Shown: positions 24,501-38,017, numbered from the stretch's first letter. The stretch is 64,000 nt of DNA from Otis tarda (GCA_026413225.1 CM048554.1:94343963-94407962); one strand, 5' to 3'. A program made the numbers and translations. The notes: generated by a model not told the origin, from the letters alone.

Positions 24501-26081
24501 AACCAAACAGCATTTCCTTGTTAAAAAGTTAATTGCTCATGACAGAGTCATTAAAATCTTTAAACTAGACAGCTGAAGGAAGAAGAAAGTTGGAAAGCTG
24601 TATGGGATTTAAAAGATGATTAATTTATAGACACAGGGCAGCTGGTCTACATTTTTCCAGAATATTGTTGATTAGGAAATATAAGACACCTTATGAATTC
24701 TTAGAGTCTTGTAACGACAAGAAACACAGTTTTTGGACATGGATGCTTGCCAGTTTCTGAACATCACCACTGTTTGTATTTCCTCCTGCAGAATTAACCT
24801 TAAAGGGACTACCAGAGTAAAAGAGATTAACAGTCCAGAGGTGGTAATGAGTTACAATAAATATGGTATTGATAGCAGAAACGTGGCTCGTATTAGTGAA
24901 AGCTGTCTTTGGCAGGAAAAAGAAACTGGCAAGAAAACAAAAGATATAAAATCAAAATACAGAAAACTTCAATACATACATACAAAATGGCAGGCCAAAA
25001 CTAGAATCTAAGTCTCCAGGAATGAAAATGTCCCCAGGTAGGACAGCATATAAAATTATGCTTAACTCGTAATGCATGTTCCAATGTGACATACTGATTC
25101 GGAACGGATTAAATATCAGAAATATCAAAGAAATCACTTCAGTGATCAAAGGAACTGGAAAGATACGTTTGACGTGAATTTCGCTCCAGAATCCCTACTC
25201 AGAAAAAGATTTTAGTACTCTTCTTGGTATGTTATATAAGAAAACTATGCCAAATTTACCTACTCTTTATTGTTATGCATTTTAATATTAAATGGATGTT
25301 TTCCAGGTTTGACTTGCATGACTTAGGGCATGATACATACAGTAACATTTGTACTAAGCAAATATTCCTGTAATAGTGCTTCATCGTTTCAAATTAAATA
25401 CAATTTTCTAATCAGATAAGTTACATATTCACTTTAGCATCAATTAAGAAAACTTGCGCGATCTTTGAATTACGATCTCTTACAATGGCAGACACTACCA
25501 CTGCTTAAATGATTTGAAAAATCTGCAGTAAGAATTTAAACATTCTGTCACATGGAACATTATCCTACACAATTTTAATTTTTTTTCTATGAATTTCTTG
25601 TTCTTTTATTAGTGTATAATATAAACATACGGAGAATTCTCATGGATTGCTAGCAGATCTTTTAAAATTATGTCTCCTTGTCTTTCTGTTCTACTCTGAG
25701 TGTAACAACAGAGTAGGTCAAGAAAGAAGAAATGACATGCATGGTTTAGAGCAATTACGTTTAGAAATGGCGAGTTGGTGCTTTACGCTAACAGCTAGGT
25801 GGTCCACCCACTGCCTTTTTGAGTTATAGTAGGCAAAAATATGTGAACAGAAGTGGGATGGGAGGCAAGACACATGGCAGCAGGACAGATGACACAGTAG
25901 GTATGTGATCGGAGTGTGGACTGAGCCTATACATGGGTGCAGAAAGGGGACAGGGAAGGATCTACCTTGTGGATTAATTTGGAATGTGGTTCACAGGGAT
26001 CAAGACTGTGGTAATTTCTATCTTAGGTACTTCTTAGTCATGAACACACACACACACAGACACTGCATCAAATCTCCATAC
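21594..26081 (-). other. COL19A1: Intron between window exons 4 and 5
   Basis: This is 4.5 kb of intron. It contains a (CA)7 tract at 26045-26058 close to the exon 4 donor and AT-rich sequence throughout. No exon, transposon family or RNA gene is recognised. Confidence 0.75.
26045..26058. repeat. (CA)7 microsatellite
   Basis: There are seven CA units on the plus strand, or (TG)7 in the transcript sense, lying 24 to 37 bases after the donor of window exon 4. Confidence 0.95.
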
Positions 26082-26135
26082 CTCATTGTAATGCTTGTTC
26101 AATGAATCCAGAATTCCTTTCAGTCCAGAAGGACC
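26082..26135 (-). CDS. COL19A1: COL19A1 window exon 4 (54 bp), helix end and linker
   Basis: The exon encodes GPSGLKGILDSLNKHYNE. The acceptor is ctgtatag and the donor GAG|gtatgg. Two triplets plus GIL close a collagenous domain, then a polar non-collagenous stretch begins that finishes in exon 5. Human has GPPGIQGIHQTLGGYYNKDNK by memory; a shared Tyr-Asn and the position support homology. Without its neighbours it would not be called collagen, so the assignment depends on context and splice sites. Confidence 0.88.
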
Positions 26136-28803
26136 CTATACAGAAAAGCATGCATCAGAAGGTCATATAAATTTAACTTATGTTATGTTTACATACCTAT
26201 ATTCAAAGAGCCTTGGTCACGTAAAAGGGTTTAGATTTTTATTTGATTACACAGTAAATTATTTTCTGTAAGTTCATTGTATCTTTTTTCAGGCACAGAG
26301 GAGAAGGAGAGTCACTTTCTAAGTCTCTGAGTTCTGAAAACTGGCAGCTTCTTTTGGAGTGAATTAGTTTGTCAGAGAAGGCAGAGGTGACATCCATATC
26401 AATTTTAATACGAATCCCTTCTGGTATGAGGAGCATCTTTGCTCTGCAGCATTTTAAAACTGTTTCCACTAACTCAAAGCACAAGTTTTGATGTAGAAGT
26501 GGCTCCTAGTGTGAGTAAAGAGATAGATTTTTAACTTAGATGGAGAAAGTGAAATTGAGGAATGCTAGAATTCTCCAAAAGATAAACTTCCTAGTTTTAT
26601 TAGCATTTTAGGTTTATAGTTACACATACATCTTTCATAAAGAATTTCAACAATAGAGAAGGTCCTACTCAAATGCTCTTAGGATGGAGATATTTTTAAA
26701 TGTGCTTGAGAAAAATAAAACATTTTAAGACATATTCTGCCACAAACTAGGCCCTCAATGAGATTTTAAATTATTTTAAGTCAGGGCAGAACATAAAAAG
26801 CTGAGTAAACATCTTATGGACTAAAACTTGGGTAAATCTACAAATTAGTATAGTACCTGTCTTTAAGCTGAAATTTTCATCATGTAATATGAAATACAGC
26901 CACTCATGATGACTGTAAGAAACTACATTAATAAGGTTACAATAGACTCAGTTAAGTCACCTGGTTTGAAAGAGCTACATTTAACAGAGACAGGGCACAC
27001 TCTGCACCGCTGGGGCTTTTTATAATCACAGACAATTTACTATTCCCAGCTTTTGTGTTAGAGGGGAAAATGTAGCTGGCATATATGCACCCTAAAGATC
27101 GCTTTAGGAAATTGAATTCTATTCAGTTTTGGAAACAGTTGTTCCTCAAGAAAATAGAGATTGTTTATCAGCGATTGTATGTGAGAGATTAGTCAGAGAT
27201 TTTATTACACATTTTCATTTTGTATAAGGTTTTTGTTAATTGTTATATGTGCACTTATTATACATACATGACATGACAGAAATATTCTAGTGTTATGCAT
27301 CATAATAGGAAAGCAGATTTCTACACTTTCAGAAAAAAATCTATTGAAAACTTCTCCCATTTTCATGCTAAAGGACCTGTAAAACTATTACAGGAAGTCA
27401 GGGGTCAAAATCACTTCTCACCCAAGACAGAAATTGGTCAAGATTAAAATACTGTAGTTTTCAACTGATAAGAGTTTTCTAACAAGAACTACTGTCAAAT
27501 TCATAGCAAGGTAGTGGCAAGACTCCAAAGTATCCCTAGAAAAATTGAAAAACCTTCTATCCATTGATTTTACCTAGTCATCCAAGGAAAATACTGAAAT
27601 GCTATGTATTCATCTGGGTTAATACAAGTTGAATAAGCAGTCGCTACACTTTTCTAAGAAGGCGCTCAGCTGTTCACTACTTCACAGTTGCTGCTGTATA
27701 AATCATCAGGCAGTTCAGGGACAAAGATGATGACAAGAACAGCAATGATTTTGTCACAGATGGCATTCCTCCTATCTGATAATTCTGCATATGTATAGAA
27801 GATGCTGCTTGTGAACTGAATATGACAGATAATCCTTGGCATTTGATATTTTTGCATCACGGCACCAGTTGTAAGGATCACTAGGATGTAGTAAATGCAT
27901 TTGTGGAAGCAGTGTAGTTCAACTTTTAAAAAATAATAGCTTTTATGAGTAAGGGAACTCTGACTATGGCTGAAAGGACAAACAATACTGTCACAAAGCT
28001 GAAACTGAAAAGCATTTCTGTTTTCAGAAAAGCATCACTCTCTTGGCATAGATTAGGGTTGTTTTACAAATAACCAGCTTTACGCAAAGAATATTAGGTC
28101 TTCGCAGATGTTATAATTGTCACAGTAGTTTAAATGCATTTTTGGATGGACAATTAATAATAAGGAAAATCACCGAGTAGGAGGCCTGCTCTTGTCCCTT
28201 CACCAGAATATGGTAAGAATACAGAGCCTCACAGCAACGGCTCATTAAAACTGAAGAAGGCTTTCTTTCACTAATGCAACTATTCTGCATAATTTCTCTT
28301 AGCACCTTTGGAGGAAGGCAGAAGAGACCGTAGACAATTTCAAAACAAGAGACTTAACTTGTTCTCCTCCAGGAGGCTCACTCTTCAGGAAATTAACTTT
28401 TTTTTCAACATGTACAATTCCTACATCTCTAATTGGGAGTAATGAGTTGCAAGGGTGGTTCCTAAGTGCACTGAAGAACTATTATTAAAAACTTGAGAAT
28501 TACCATAATGTAAAGTACCGGCATAAAAAGTAAGACATCAGTTTGGTAATATTGATTATGTGATAAAATGAGATAGCTACTTTGAGGATGCACATCCTGA
28601 GAGTGGTATCTTTTGGCTCCTATGTAATCATATTTTGAAGTGTTCTGACAAAGCATTTAAATGTGGTAGGTTATGATTTGTATTCTGACAGCAAAGCCTT
28701 CTCCGGCAAGATGCATCTGCTCTCTAGGATTGCACAGAATGGCAAGCACACAAAGTTTTCCCACACGCAGAAGATCATTCTCTGAAACCCTGCTGGCTCT
28801 CCT

Positions 28804-28831
28804 TACTTCCCTTGAGGTACTTCCCTTGAGG
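28804..28831. repeat. 14-bp tandem duplication, two units
   Basis: The unit TACTTCCCTTGAGG occurs twice in direct succession and is exact. Confidence 0.95.
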
Positions 28832-31800
28832 TACTGAACTTCAAAAAGATGAGAAACAGAATCATGATTTTGATTAACCAAACAGACTGTTGCTTCCTTG
28901 GGGAAAAAAAATTCAATCTGATGGAAATTAACTAATAAAAGAGAGGCAATCACAAAGTTCCCATGGAGGCTGAAGGTATAAAAACCCTAAGAAGATGGTA
29001 AAGCCAAATTAAAGTCAAATAAGCAAAAGTTATTAAAACTGATGGATAAATCACTAAGACTTGACAGAACATTATTGCAGCACACCAGAACAAGACAGGT
29101 GTTTTCTGAGACATCATAACTAAATTATGAAATACAACCATATGTATTTTCCTGTGATTATATTGTTACAGAAAGACAGTGGTACTTAAATATCAGAGGA
29201 CATTATGAAGATTTGGAAGCCACATGAAACATCACAGGTGCCTCACTTCCTCTTTGTTCCCCAACATCGGAAGAGATACAAGGCCACACATTTTGCCATT
29301 CATTTTATTTTGGAAGTGAATAGTCACCTCAAATTTACATTGAAAAATAAGATAAATATAGTCATGATGTTTTGACTAAGATGCTCACTCAACTCTGATT
29401 TCTGAAGTTATTGGCAGAATTTTTACTTCAATACCTGTACTAAAGATGGCAATCCAGAACTGGGACTAAATCATGATGACGCTGCCTACTTATCAGACAT
29501 CTCAGCTTCAACACTGTAATCTTGCAGTGTTGAATCCTTGAATCCATAACCCTTGCAAGATTCTGTAATCCTGCAAGCAGTCAAAGATAAGAATTTATTC
29601 TCCCTTCTTATTTGCTATCATCTTGTTTCTTTAACTGTTTTTCCACAAATTAAACTGCTGCAACCACACAACCCAGGAAAGACTGAATGCTGTATCTGCC
29701 ACCAACCTCAATCTCTCAGATATTATTTGTACATGAAATAAATAATTTTTGATAAAATGGAAAGCCTTTGTACTTGTTGTGGTTTTGAAAGACAGACACA
29801 AGATCAAAAAAACCCAGAACCGTCTTGTGACTAAGGCAGAAGGGAACTTAAGGCACTTGGGTTGCATTCTTGACTATGTCACACCCTTGGTGTTACCAGA
29901 GGAAACCACCTCTCTGGTTTTAGCCTTTCCATTTTCAAAAATTGATATAAATTTAATATTTTTCTCTTTCTATCATTCGTTATGAGATAAAATTAATAAA
30001 ATGAGTGTACAACAACAGAAAATAGTTTTATTCAAGGGTGTTTTCTTAAACTCTACTCTATCTCTTCTCTTCCAGGCTGTTTCTCTCCACTAATACAGCT
30101 GCATAATACACTCTGAAGTCTCTACATACAAAAAAAAGAACCAATAGTATTGGTCTGCAAGTGGAGAAGCAATGAAATTAACAGGAGTTGAAGAGTTATT
30201 GTATAGGCAATTTCTAGCTTTTGAATGAGAATTTTGCACATCTGCCACTTTGGATGTTTTTCAGACTTGCTGCTTTGCAAACACCAATGAAAATCTCACT
30301 TGAGCAGGATTTCCTTTTTCTTCTTTAATATCAAGTTGTGTAATTGAGAGAAGTGAAGCATACAGAGAGCACAGTTTTACGGATAAGAAACAAACTGAAA
30401 ATGTGTCCTGATTGTTTTCCAAAATTACAAATAGGTTTCAGATGTTATTTCTATAGACAAGGCAAGAATAGAAATACAGGTGCTTAAAAGGAAATAGCTC
30501 CAAACTGTGAAATTACTGAGGTTTATAATATATTTTTCTGCGTTAACATTTACAGTTTGTCTGCATTTCTGTAAAGATGAGACTGCTGAAGAAGCCTACC
30601 CAATCTCACAGTCCATGCAGTAAAATGTTTAACAAGTAAATTGCATTGGTTGCATCTCAAGAACACGCCATTTCAGAGAACACAGCACTGCAAGTGACTC
30701 AGTGTAATCACTTTATCCGTCTATTTCAGATCTGTGCCCATCCATTAAAGTAAAATACTGTTTTTCTGATTACTATAATGTAAAAAAACATGAAACCCGT
30801 CAGTGCAGATGTGTGATATTGTATAACTATTCCAAAAAGCAAATGGAAAGAATGATGAATGTGTAACATCTGCCACCAAAGAATACATTAAATTAACTAC
30901 ATTCTTATATGGATTTTTAAAACTTAAATGCATAGAAGCAAACAATATGACCAGCCCTTGCCAGTCATTTCCATCCTACTGCGTAAGCATTTCCAATATT
31001 CTTCTAAAAAGCAGCTGAAAGTCCAGGAATATCAGAAATGCTACTGAAAATTTTCACTTATCATTGCTTTAATTTTCTGTTTATTGTAATTAACTGATAA
31101 CATTCATTCACTTTCAAAATATTGGTAGAGGAATGACAGTATTTCCTGAGGCAAAGGAAATGAGATTTCCAAGGCAAGCTGCTGGCTACTTAAGATAACT
31201 AGTTTGGTGGCAATGACATACATATTGAATAACAAGAGATCAAAAGTGTATGGAATTAAATGAAGAAATTCAACTAGCCTGTGAACTTCTCCACTGCCTC
31301 ACATACAAAACAAACAAAAATGAAACTCTATTTTAATTTAAGACTTTGAGGAGTAATATATAGCTAATCTTCCAAACAAGAGTAATTGTGAAGATAAAAG
31401 ATGAAGTTCAGCCCTTTGCAAAGGTAAATGAGGAACTGAATGATGAGCTTCAAGGGCCATAGCAATTGTGAAATAAATATATTTTGGTTGCAAACAAGAA
31501 CTTCAGACATGTTGGTAGAAAACAGCAGGTTTAAGAGAATGAATAATTGTGGTGGCAGTTCACTGACCTGTGATTTAAGAGACCCAAAGTTTGTTTCCTT
31601 GCTCTGCCACAAACAGCTTCTTGGACAAGATGGTACTTGACCAAATCAGGTAGTCTTCATGTTCCCTACCTTTAAAAACCAGTGCTGACAGCACTTCCCT
31701 TCTGCCAAACAGCAACACTGGGTAGCAGTAAAACTCGGACTCACCTCAAAGAATGCTGTTATACTGGTGCAAGTCTGTAGCACAATTCTAGCTTGGCACT

Positions 31801-32011
31801 CTTTTTATTTTAAAAACTATCTGATGTCCTACTAAAATGGGAACTATTGATAAATGGAATTCCTCCAGTCATAACAGTTCCAGTAGAGACAGAGAAAACT
31901 GGGACAGGAAAGATAAAGTTAACCCCTAATGGAGAAACCAGTAAAACTCCTTTTTCTTTCCTCTATGTAAACAGAAAGATCTGTCTGCTGATTCACATAA
32001 AAGTAAAAATG

Positions 32012-32100
32012 AAAAAAAAAAACAAAACAAAAAAAACCCCAACAAACAAACAAAAAAAAACCCCACAACAAAAAACCCCTAATACCAAAAAATCCCACAA
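32012..32100. repeat. A-rich tract with C-runs
   Basis: There are about 90 bases of A-runs broken by CCCC and AAC units on the plus strand. It could be an eroded poly(A) tail, but no element body was identified to its left. Confidence 0.85.
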
Positions 32101-33410
32101 AGTACCATAATACATAAGACAGCATATACTCTATAGCACAATAAACAGAAAAATAAATGATCTCCTCTTAACAGAACTTTACACAAACCCAAGCAGATTG
32201 TAATTCTACAGCCAAAGACCAGAAAAGCATTTTGCCCAAATAAAGACTGCAGAATTGGGTCTGCACATTCTTAGGCCAACAGCATACAAATACTAAGTTC
32301 AGACACCTTCCAGACATTTGCTTTTAAATTCTGAAAAAAAAAAATGGTGCGGGAACTAGAAAGCCAATGCATTATACCTATGCAAAATAACCTACGGTCT
32401 CTACTGGTAACCCCTTCTGCATTGCTAGAGTCCTGCAGATATTTTTCTTAGCAGCTGTGGCGGAAGAAAGCTACGAGTTCAGTTTGGCAGTCAGGTCAAA
32501 ATGTTGTACTTACAACCTGACAGCATCCTCCTATGATAGTATTTCTTTTTGTTTCATAAAATCAACATTTCAATTTAAGTGAATAGCCATACAGAGCAGG
32601 ATAATAGCATGTGACAGAGACAGCATCTCTTTTGGAAGACTTTAGAAGACTCAAGTAAGAAAATGTATGAACTACATTTGAAGGCTAGAGATCTCGACTT
32701 CATAATCATAATTTTCAGAATGTTTCTGAGAGTGAAATGAATAATGTATTTAATAGAAGCTTTAAACTGCTCTCCACTTTTTAAAAGCGAGGAAGGGATT
32801 AAAAAGCACTAGAGGGAGCTGCTGTTCTACTTAACCTTCTTAGATTCCTTGTTTTCAGCATAAATTGTTACCCACTGGAGTGAGACACGTGTGAGCACAC
32901 ATTTCAGCTCTCCAGCACTGAAATAACACAACAGTACTGAAAACAACATCAGACAGCAAGGATGCAAACCATGAATTCTGAACCAGAAGGGAATAAAAGA
33001 ACACTTTACAAGTCTATAATATTTAATAAACCTTAAAAAATACTCAAAGGAGCCTGTGATCATCATCTGGATAGGTTTACAGAAATATATTTTATAACAC
33101 ATCAATAAAAATCCTCATTGATACCTTGCCATTTGGTGCTATGGGTTTGCTCCAAAGGGAAAAAAGGACATAAAAGAAAGGATAAGAGAAAAATGACACA
33201 AAAGGAGGGATACCTGGAAGAAGTTGCACAGAGAGTCCCACTTTAACTGAGTAGTTTCATCACTGATTGCCAATCAATCCACATTTCTGACACTAACACA
33301 GGGTTTTAACCAAAGATGTGCAGATGATGTTAAAGTACTAGAAACTCACTACAAACATCGATACATCGATCTTACTGAAATAAAATCCCCAGAAATTAGG
33401 TTAGGGAAAG

Positions 33411-33431
33411 AAAAATAAAATAAAATAAAAT
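33411..33431. repeat. (AAAAT)n simple repeat
   Basis: There are about four units of AAAAT on the plus strand. Confidence 0.9.
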
Positions 33432-34284
33432 GAGGTACTGAGAAAGGGTTAGAAAAGTCAGATTAGAGGCAGATAAGAGTATCAAGAAAATCTTAAATGC
33501 TACCATGTGACAAGGAGGTAAAAAATTATTATTTTAATTAATCAAAACTTAAACCACTTAGTAGCACTTGATTTAAAGCCCTTTTGACTGTTCAGAATGT
33601 GGTCTCAAAGTCCCTCCCTGCACACACTTTTTTAAGGACTGTCCTTTATACCAAATCACATGAGTATTGTGTCCTGTTCACCAGCTTCTTCCCCAAGGAG
33701 GCTGAACTTTCCTTCTCACAGGTTTTTTTTTGTCATTACTGAACACCTTGCTGTTCTCATACCTAAATTAAGTACCTAACACCATGGCATAAACTGATAA
33801 ATAAATAAGGTACATTAATCTCAAATATGCAGTGTGTACTGTAGCTACCCTAACAATTAATTATTAAATCTCCTTATTTTCTAAGACAAATATAATAGTA
33901 TTCTTAAACATAAAAAATCCCCACCAAACTTACTTTTTCTGGAGAGTCTAAATTGTACCAGTTTGGTCAATCTGTTAAGCTTTTTGTACCCTGTATATGC
34001 CACACTTAGATAGCAACCACCCTGCAGGTGCGGTAGTTCTGTTGCACATTGGAAAGGCCAAAGTAAAGGCCGATAATATAGCCGTGTGCCGCTATGTACT
34101 ATTAGAGGAGAAAGGGTAACAGTACAGCAAAAATTCAATATGGTTTGAGCATTGAAAAAGAGAGGAGGAACGATAGATTCTATTAAAGTCTTTTCAGTAT
34201 GTATAAGCTGTAGCACTTCAAATATGGGGATATTGCCAATGCACATTAACAGGCATTACTGCTTTTAGAGTATGCATTATACTC

Positions 34285-34656
34285 TCAGTCTTGGAAGAGC
34301 AACACAAGAAGCTGGTGTAGCTGTATCCAAAGTAAGGACTGCATCAAGATACTTATACCAGAAACAAATATCTTTAACCAGTATTTAGGCCATGATTGCT
34401 TTAGGAATGCTTTTCTGATACCTAGTGCTAGACTGCAGTAGTCCATACAGAGCTCCTCGTAGGGATGCTGCCATGCTGACAAAGTTGAGCTTCCCATTTG
34501 CTGTGAGAAAAGCTGAAATAGGTCTCAGTAATAAGAGTGCAATTCCGCCTCCACTCAAGATTTCTGGTATGTCTCTCAAGGATCATACATCTTCACAAGC
34601 CTGACCTGCCAGCAAATCTATGATGGCAGAAATCTGTGATGGAGAAATAGCTTTTC
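34285..34656 (-). pseudogene. Possible degraded coding remnant, unidentified
   Basis: On the minus strand, one reading frame stays protein-like for about 120 codons with few stops. It runs KAISPSQISAIIDLLAGQAC, then a stop, then SLRDIPEILSGGG, ALLLLRPISAFLTANGKLNF, SMAASLRGALYGLLQSS and KSIPKAIMA up to a stop at 34382-34384, then a further open stretch to about 34285. The peptide looks like amphipathic helical-repeat protein, not simple sequence, and no splice sites fit. A processed pseudogene is my guess; the parent gene is not recognised and chance is not excluded. Confidence 0.3.
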
Positions 34657-34707
34657 ACTGGTTCACAAAAAGCTAAGTAGATTAGGTCTAACATTGACCT
34701 CTGCTAC

Positions 34708-34723
34708 TTTTTTTTTTTTTTTT
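34708..34723. repeat. Poly(T) run, 16 bases
   Basis: There is a pure T-run on the plus strand about 50 bases beyond the possible retrocopy. It lies on that element's 5' side, so it is not its tail. Confidence 0.85.
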
Positions 34724-35994
34724 CTTCCTTTTAAAGGTAATTTTCGGCATTTGTATTAAGAAAGATTCTGCAACATTACTTTCCTCTGTTTCAGCCCCCA
34801 CAGTCCTGCTTCAGCATTAGGAAGCCCAAATTGTACAAAAGGCTCAAAAGCAAAGTTTCAGTATGACTATATGCAGGGGAGAAGAGGGAGAGGGAGGGAT
34901 TTTTAACTTAGTTTTATGCAGGATAAATGAACTCCATCATCAACTTCTCCTTCGGAATATATTTTGCAAGGAAAAGTGGGAAAAAAATTTAAAAATACAC
35001 AGTTTCATTTTTAGATTAGTTTAAATTACATCTGTTGCATTTTATTCATTGTATTTCATGCAGTAGTCCATTATTCTTTTATCTAAATAAGACTAGCTTT
35101 CTGTTGCAGTGAGGTTGAAGTAGATTATTCAAACTGGCTTTTATCTATTTCAGGTAAGTAGGAAAATGAATTATTAAATCCTTGTTTGATACTAAGAATG
35201 TAAAGCAGCAGATGTTTACTTAATGCACAAACAAATAGCCGTTTTGTATTTGTGCATGACAGCATTTTTACAAATCAATATATAGGGAATGTTACAAATT
35301 TGATCAGGTCTTCCTCTGTCAAAGAAGTCTGCATTCACTCTAGGCTAAAATAGATCCATGCCTGACTTCAAATTTGAAATCATGTATCTCTTAGAAAAAA
35401 AAAAAAAAAAGAAAAATCCCAAACCTCTTAGATCTGAGCTAAATCTTTTCGTGCTTCATATTACAAACCCTTCCATAGAGTCATGTATTTCTTAATCTTT
35501 TTAATTCTTCAGTAAACTAATTTGAACTACAGCTAAGTGCTCATTCCAGTGCTGGGTATAATCCTCCCCACCATTCAGACAGTTGGCACATGCTTCACAC
35601 AGTCCTTCATCTTTCAAATTACCCCTCTGAGACGGGTATTATCCCATCTTCTACAGAGCATCATGCATTTTTGCAAAGTGAATGAATGCACAGTATTCAC
35701 ATTTAGCATACATGACCAGTCTTTCTTTGAAATTCACAGAATTTCTGCTTCCTTTGTTGAAGTTTGCATCTTGTTCTTTCCCACCGGTGTAGTCTCTTGT
35801 ATTTGTGGACCCAGTCCTTTTATCTTTGCTGTATCAAAAGGCTGGGAATAGTAGCTGTTTGATGCAGCAGAGTAAACACAAATCAATTGTTTTCAACAAT
35901 AATTATGATCACGTAATCTGCTATAAGAATGCTAACAAAGTTCACTGTTTCAGTATAGAGTGAAAATTTCCCATTCCCCTTGTTAGTTACTCAC

Positions 35995-36048
35995 AGGAGG
36001 TCCTGGTGGCCCTGGTTTTCCTGGGAGGCCTGGTTTGCCTCGTCTTCC
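35995..36048 (-). CDS. COL19A1: COL19A1 window exon 3 (54 bp)
   Basis: The exon encodes GRRGKPGLPGKPGPPGPP. The acceptor is gtttccag and the donor CCT|gtgagt. Human has GRRGKTGPPGKPGPPGPP by memory, with only two differences, making this one of the best diagnostic exons. GRRGKP is a strongly basic patch that could bind heparan sulfate (inference). An alternative donor six bases upstream would break the triplet and is not used. Confidence 0.97.
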
Positions 36049-37970
36049 CTGGAAACAAAAAAAAAGAGCAACAGATATTTATAAATGTTACAGCTAGTGA
36101 CTGATTTGGAATAAGAACTTTATTTAAAGGAAAGATTTATTGCCTTGCTCATTATAAGAAAGTTCAAAAACTATACAAAATAATACTCTATATCAGTCAC
36201 AGCAATGCTATCTAATTCTAGTAATTCGAGCATAGTTTTTAATAATTACGACACACAGTGTATTTGCATCACTCTAATATTTACTGTCACATTTTAAAGC
36301 TATGTCTTAAATGTGAGTGCACATTGATAGGGCTATAAACAGAGTATCTTGATGAGGTGTAAAGAAATCATATTTTATCTGAATAGACCAGAGCTTGGGA
36401 TGTTAAATTGTGCTGCAGTAATCACCCTGGCTGGAACAATAAGTACATATGTGCAATGTAACCCAATGAACAAACACCATACCCTTCTTCTCCAGGATGT
36501 GAGAACAAGCAGAAAAGTCAGAGATTTATTTGCAAAACAAAGTCGCCTTCCTCATGCCATTACTACCATCTGTGTATATAGTGCATATGCAACATGATTT
36601 GTGTGAAAATTTAAGGTCCATAAAAGTCTACTTAAGTTAATGTGGGACTTTCCATTTGTCATCCAAAAATCGTGCGTGTAATTGTTATAATTTTTAGTAC
36701 AGAACTCGATTGAACAACTGCTGTTTCCACACATGTTTGTTTGTTTTTTTTTTTTTTCAGGAAGATTAACATAAAAATGGAAGTAATTTACAGGCATTTG
36801 TATCTTTATTGCCAAGCTGAAATTTGATGCACATTTTTTAAAAGCAACACCTGAGAACACCTAATACATAGGTGTGATCATAAAAACCAAAAATGATATC
36901 CTTAAAGACATAAAGATTAAACTTTTCCCTTACATATTGCAAACGGAAATTAACAAAAAGCATTAGGTGAAAACTCGGCTTAAGAAGTTAGAAAATGAAC
37001 ATACTTGCCGACAGCTCACAATTAACACACAGCGGTATTTCTGTAAGCTATGGTTCCCACTTCTAAGCCCGCTTCTGTATTTTATTAAATGACAATCTCA
37101 CACAAACTGCAGAAGTAACCCAAGGATGAAATCTCAGCTTCGCTCTTTACAGTTGAGAGCAATGATCTGTAGGAAACCTCTCTCACACTCTGCCTCTTAT
37201 TAATGTTGATCTATGCTGAGGAGAAACAGGATGATGACACTAAGGGCAGAAAATTCATCTTAAAGCCTGTGGCTCACCAGGGCAACCTCTTGCCTAGATG
37301 CCAGGGACTCTCCTGAGAAGCAGAAGGTAGGGACTGGGAGCCTTTCAAGTTGACAAAAGAGCCAAGCAAGGGTTGTGGGGATGTGTTTCATCCACCAGGT
37401 TGTGCCACATAACATGCACTGCCACTACGGTTTTACAACGGTCCTCAGCCAGTGTTTTTTAAGGGCAGTGTGAAAAAAAAACCAAACCACCTCAACATAT
37501 TTGGAGTGCCAAATTCCTGGGTCTTAACTAGCTGAGACATATGCTATGTGCTGAGCTGTTTAATCCCAACAGTACTTGCACATGCAGGGCTGTAACTGGG
37601 GCAGCTCAGAGCTAAAATACGGCATTAGGTGCCTGCATTGGGCTCAAGGCCATCCTGCCCCTTACCACCCACTCCCAGCATGTCCTCTGCTGTGTTGGTA
37701 ACTGTTCACACAGTGATGAGCCACAGCTGGTAACTCATCTAGGCTAAGGAGAGCACACACAAAAAAATAGAGGTATGTTTAACTTCAGTCAGTTCGTTGA
37801 TTCAGTTCACTGGGCAACTAAGTAGCCTGACAGAAGGCGCAGGACCATCAAAGGCAATGCGCGCAAGGGAAGGGGGCTGTGTTAGCTAGATCTGGACTTT
37901 TGGACTGATCTCTACTTCAGAAATACAGATGGAAACTAACACTTCCCAACTTTCTTGAAAAACAGTAAAC

Positions 37971-38017
37971 TTTCCTTATAAAATACAAAAGGTATTTCCT
38001 TATAAAATACAAAAGGA
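37971..38017. repeat. 24-bp tandem duplication, two units
   Basis: A 24-base unit beginning TTTCCTTATAAAATAC and ending AAAAGGTA is followed at once by a second copy that matches over 23 bases. Confidence 0.95.

Larger units (their letters stand above)
26136..35994 (-). other. COL19A1: Intron between window exons 3 and 4
   Basis: This is 9.9 kb of intron. It contains a 14-bp tandem duplication at 28804-28831, an A-rich tract at 32012-32100, an (AAAAT)n tract at 33411-33431, a possible degraded retrocopy at 34285-34656, and a 16-base T-run at 34708-34723. The other open frames are short and featureless. Confidence 0.75.
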
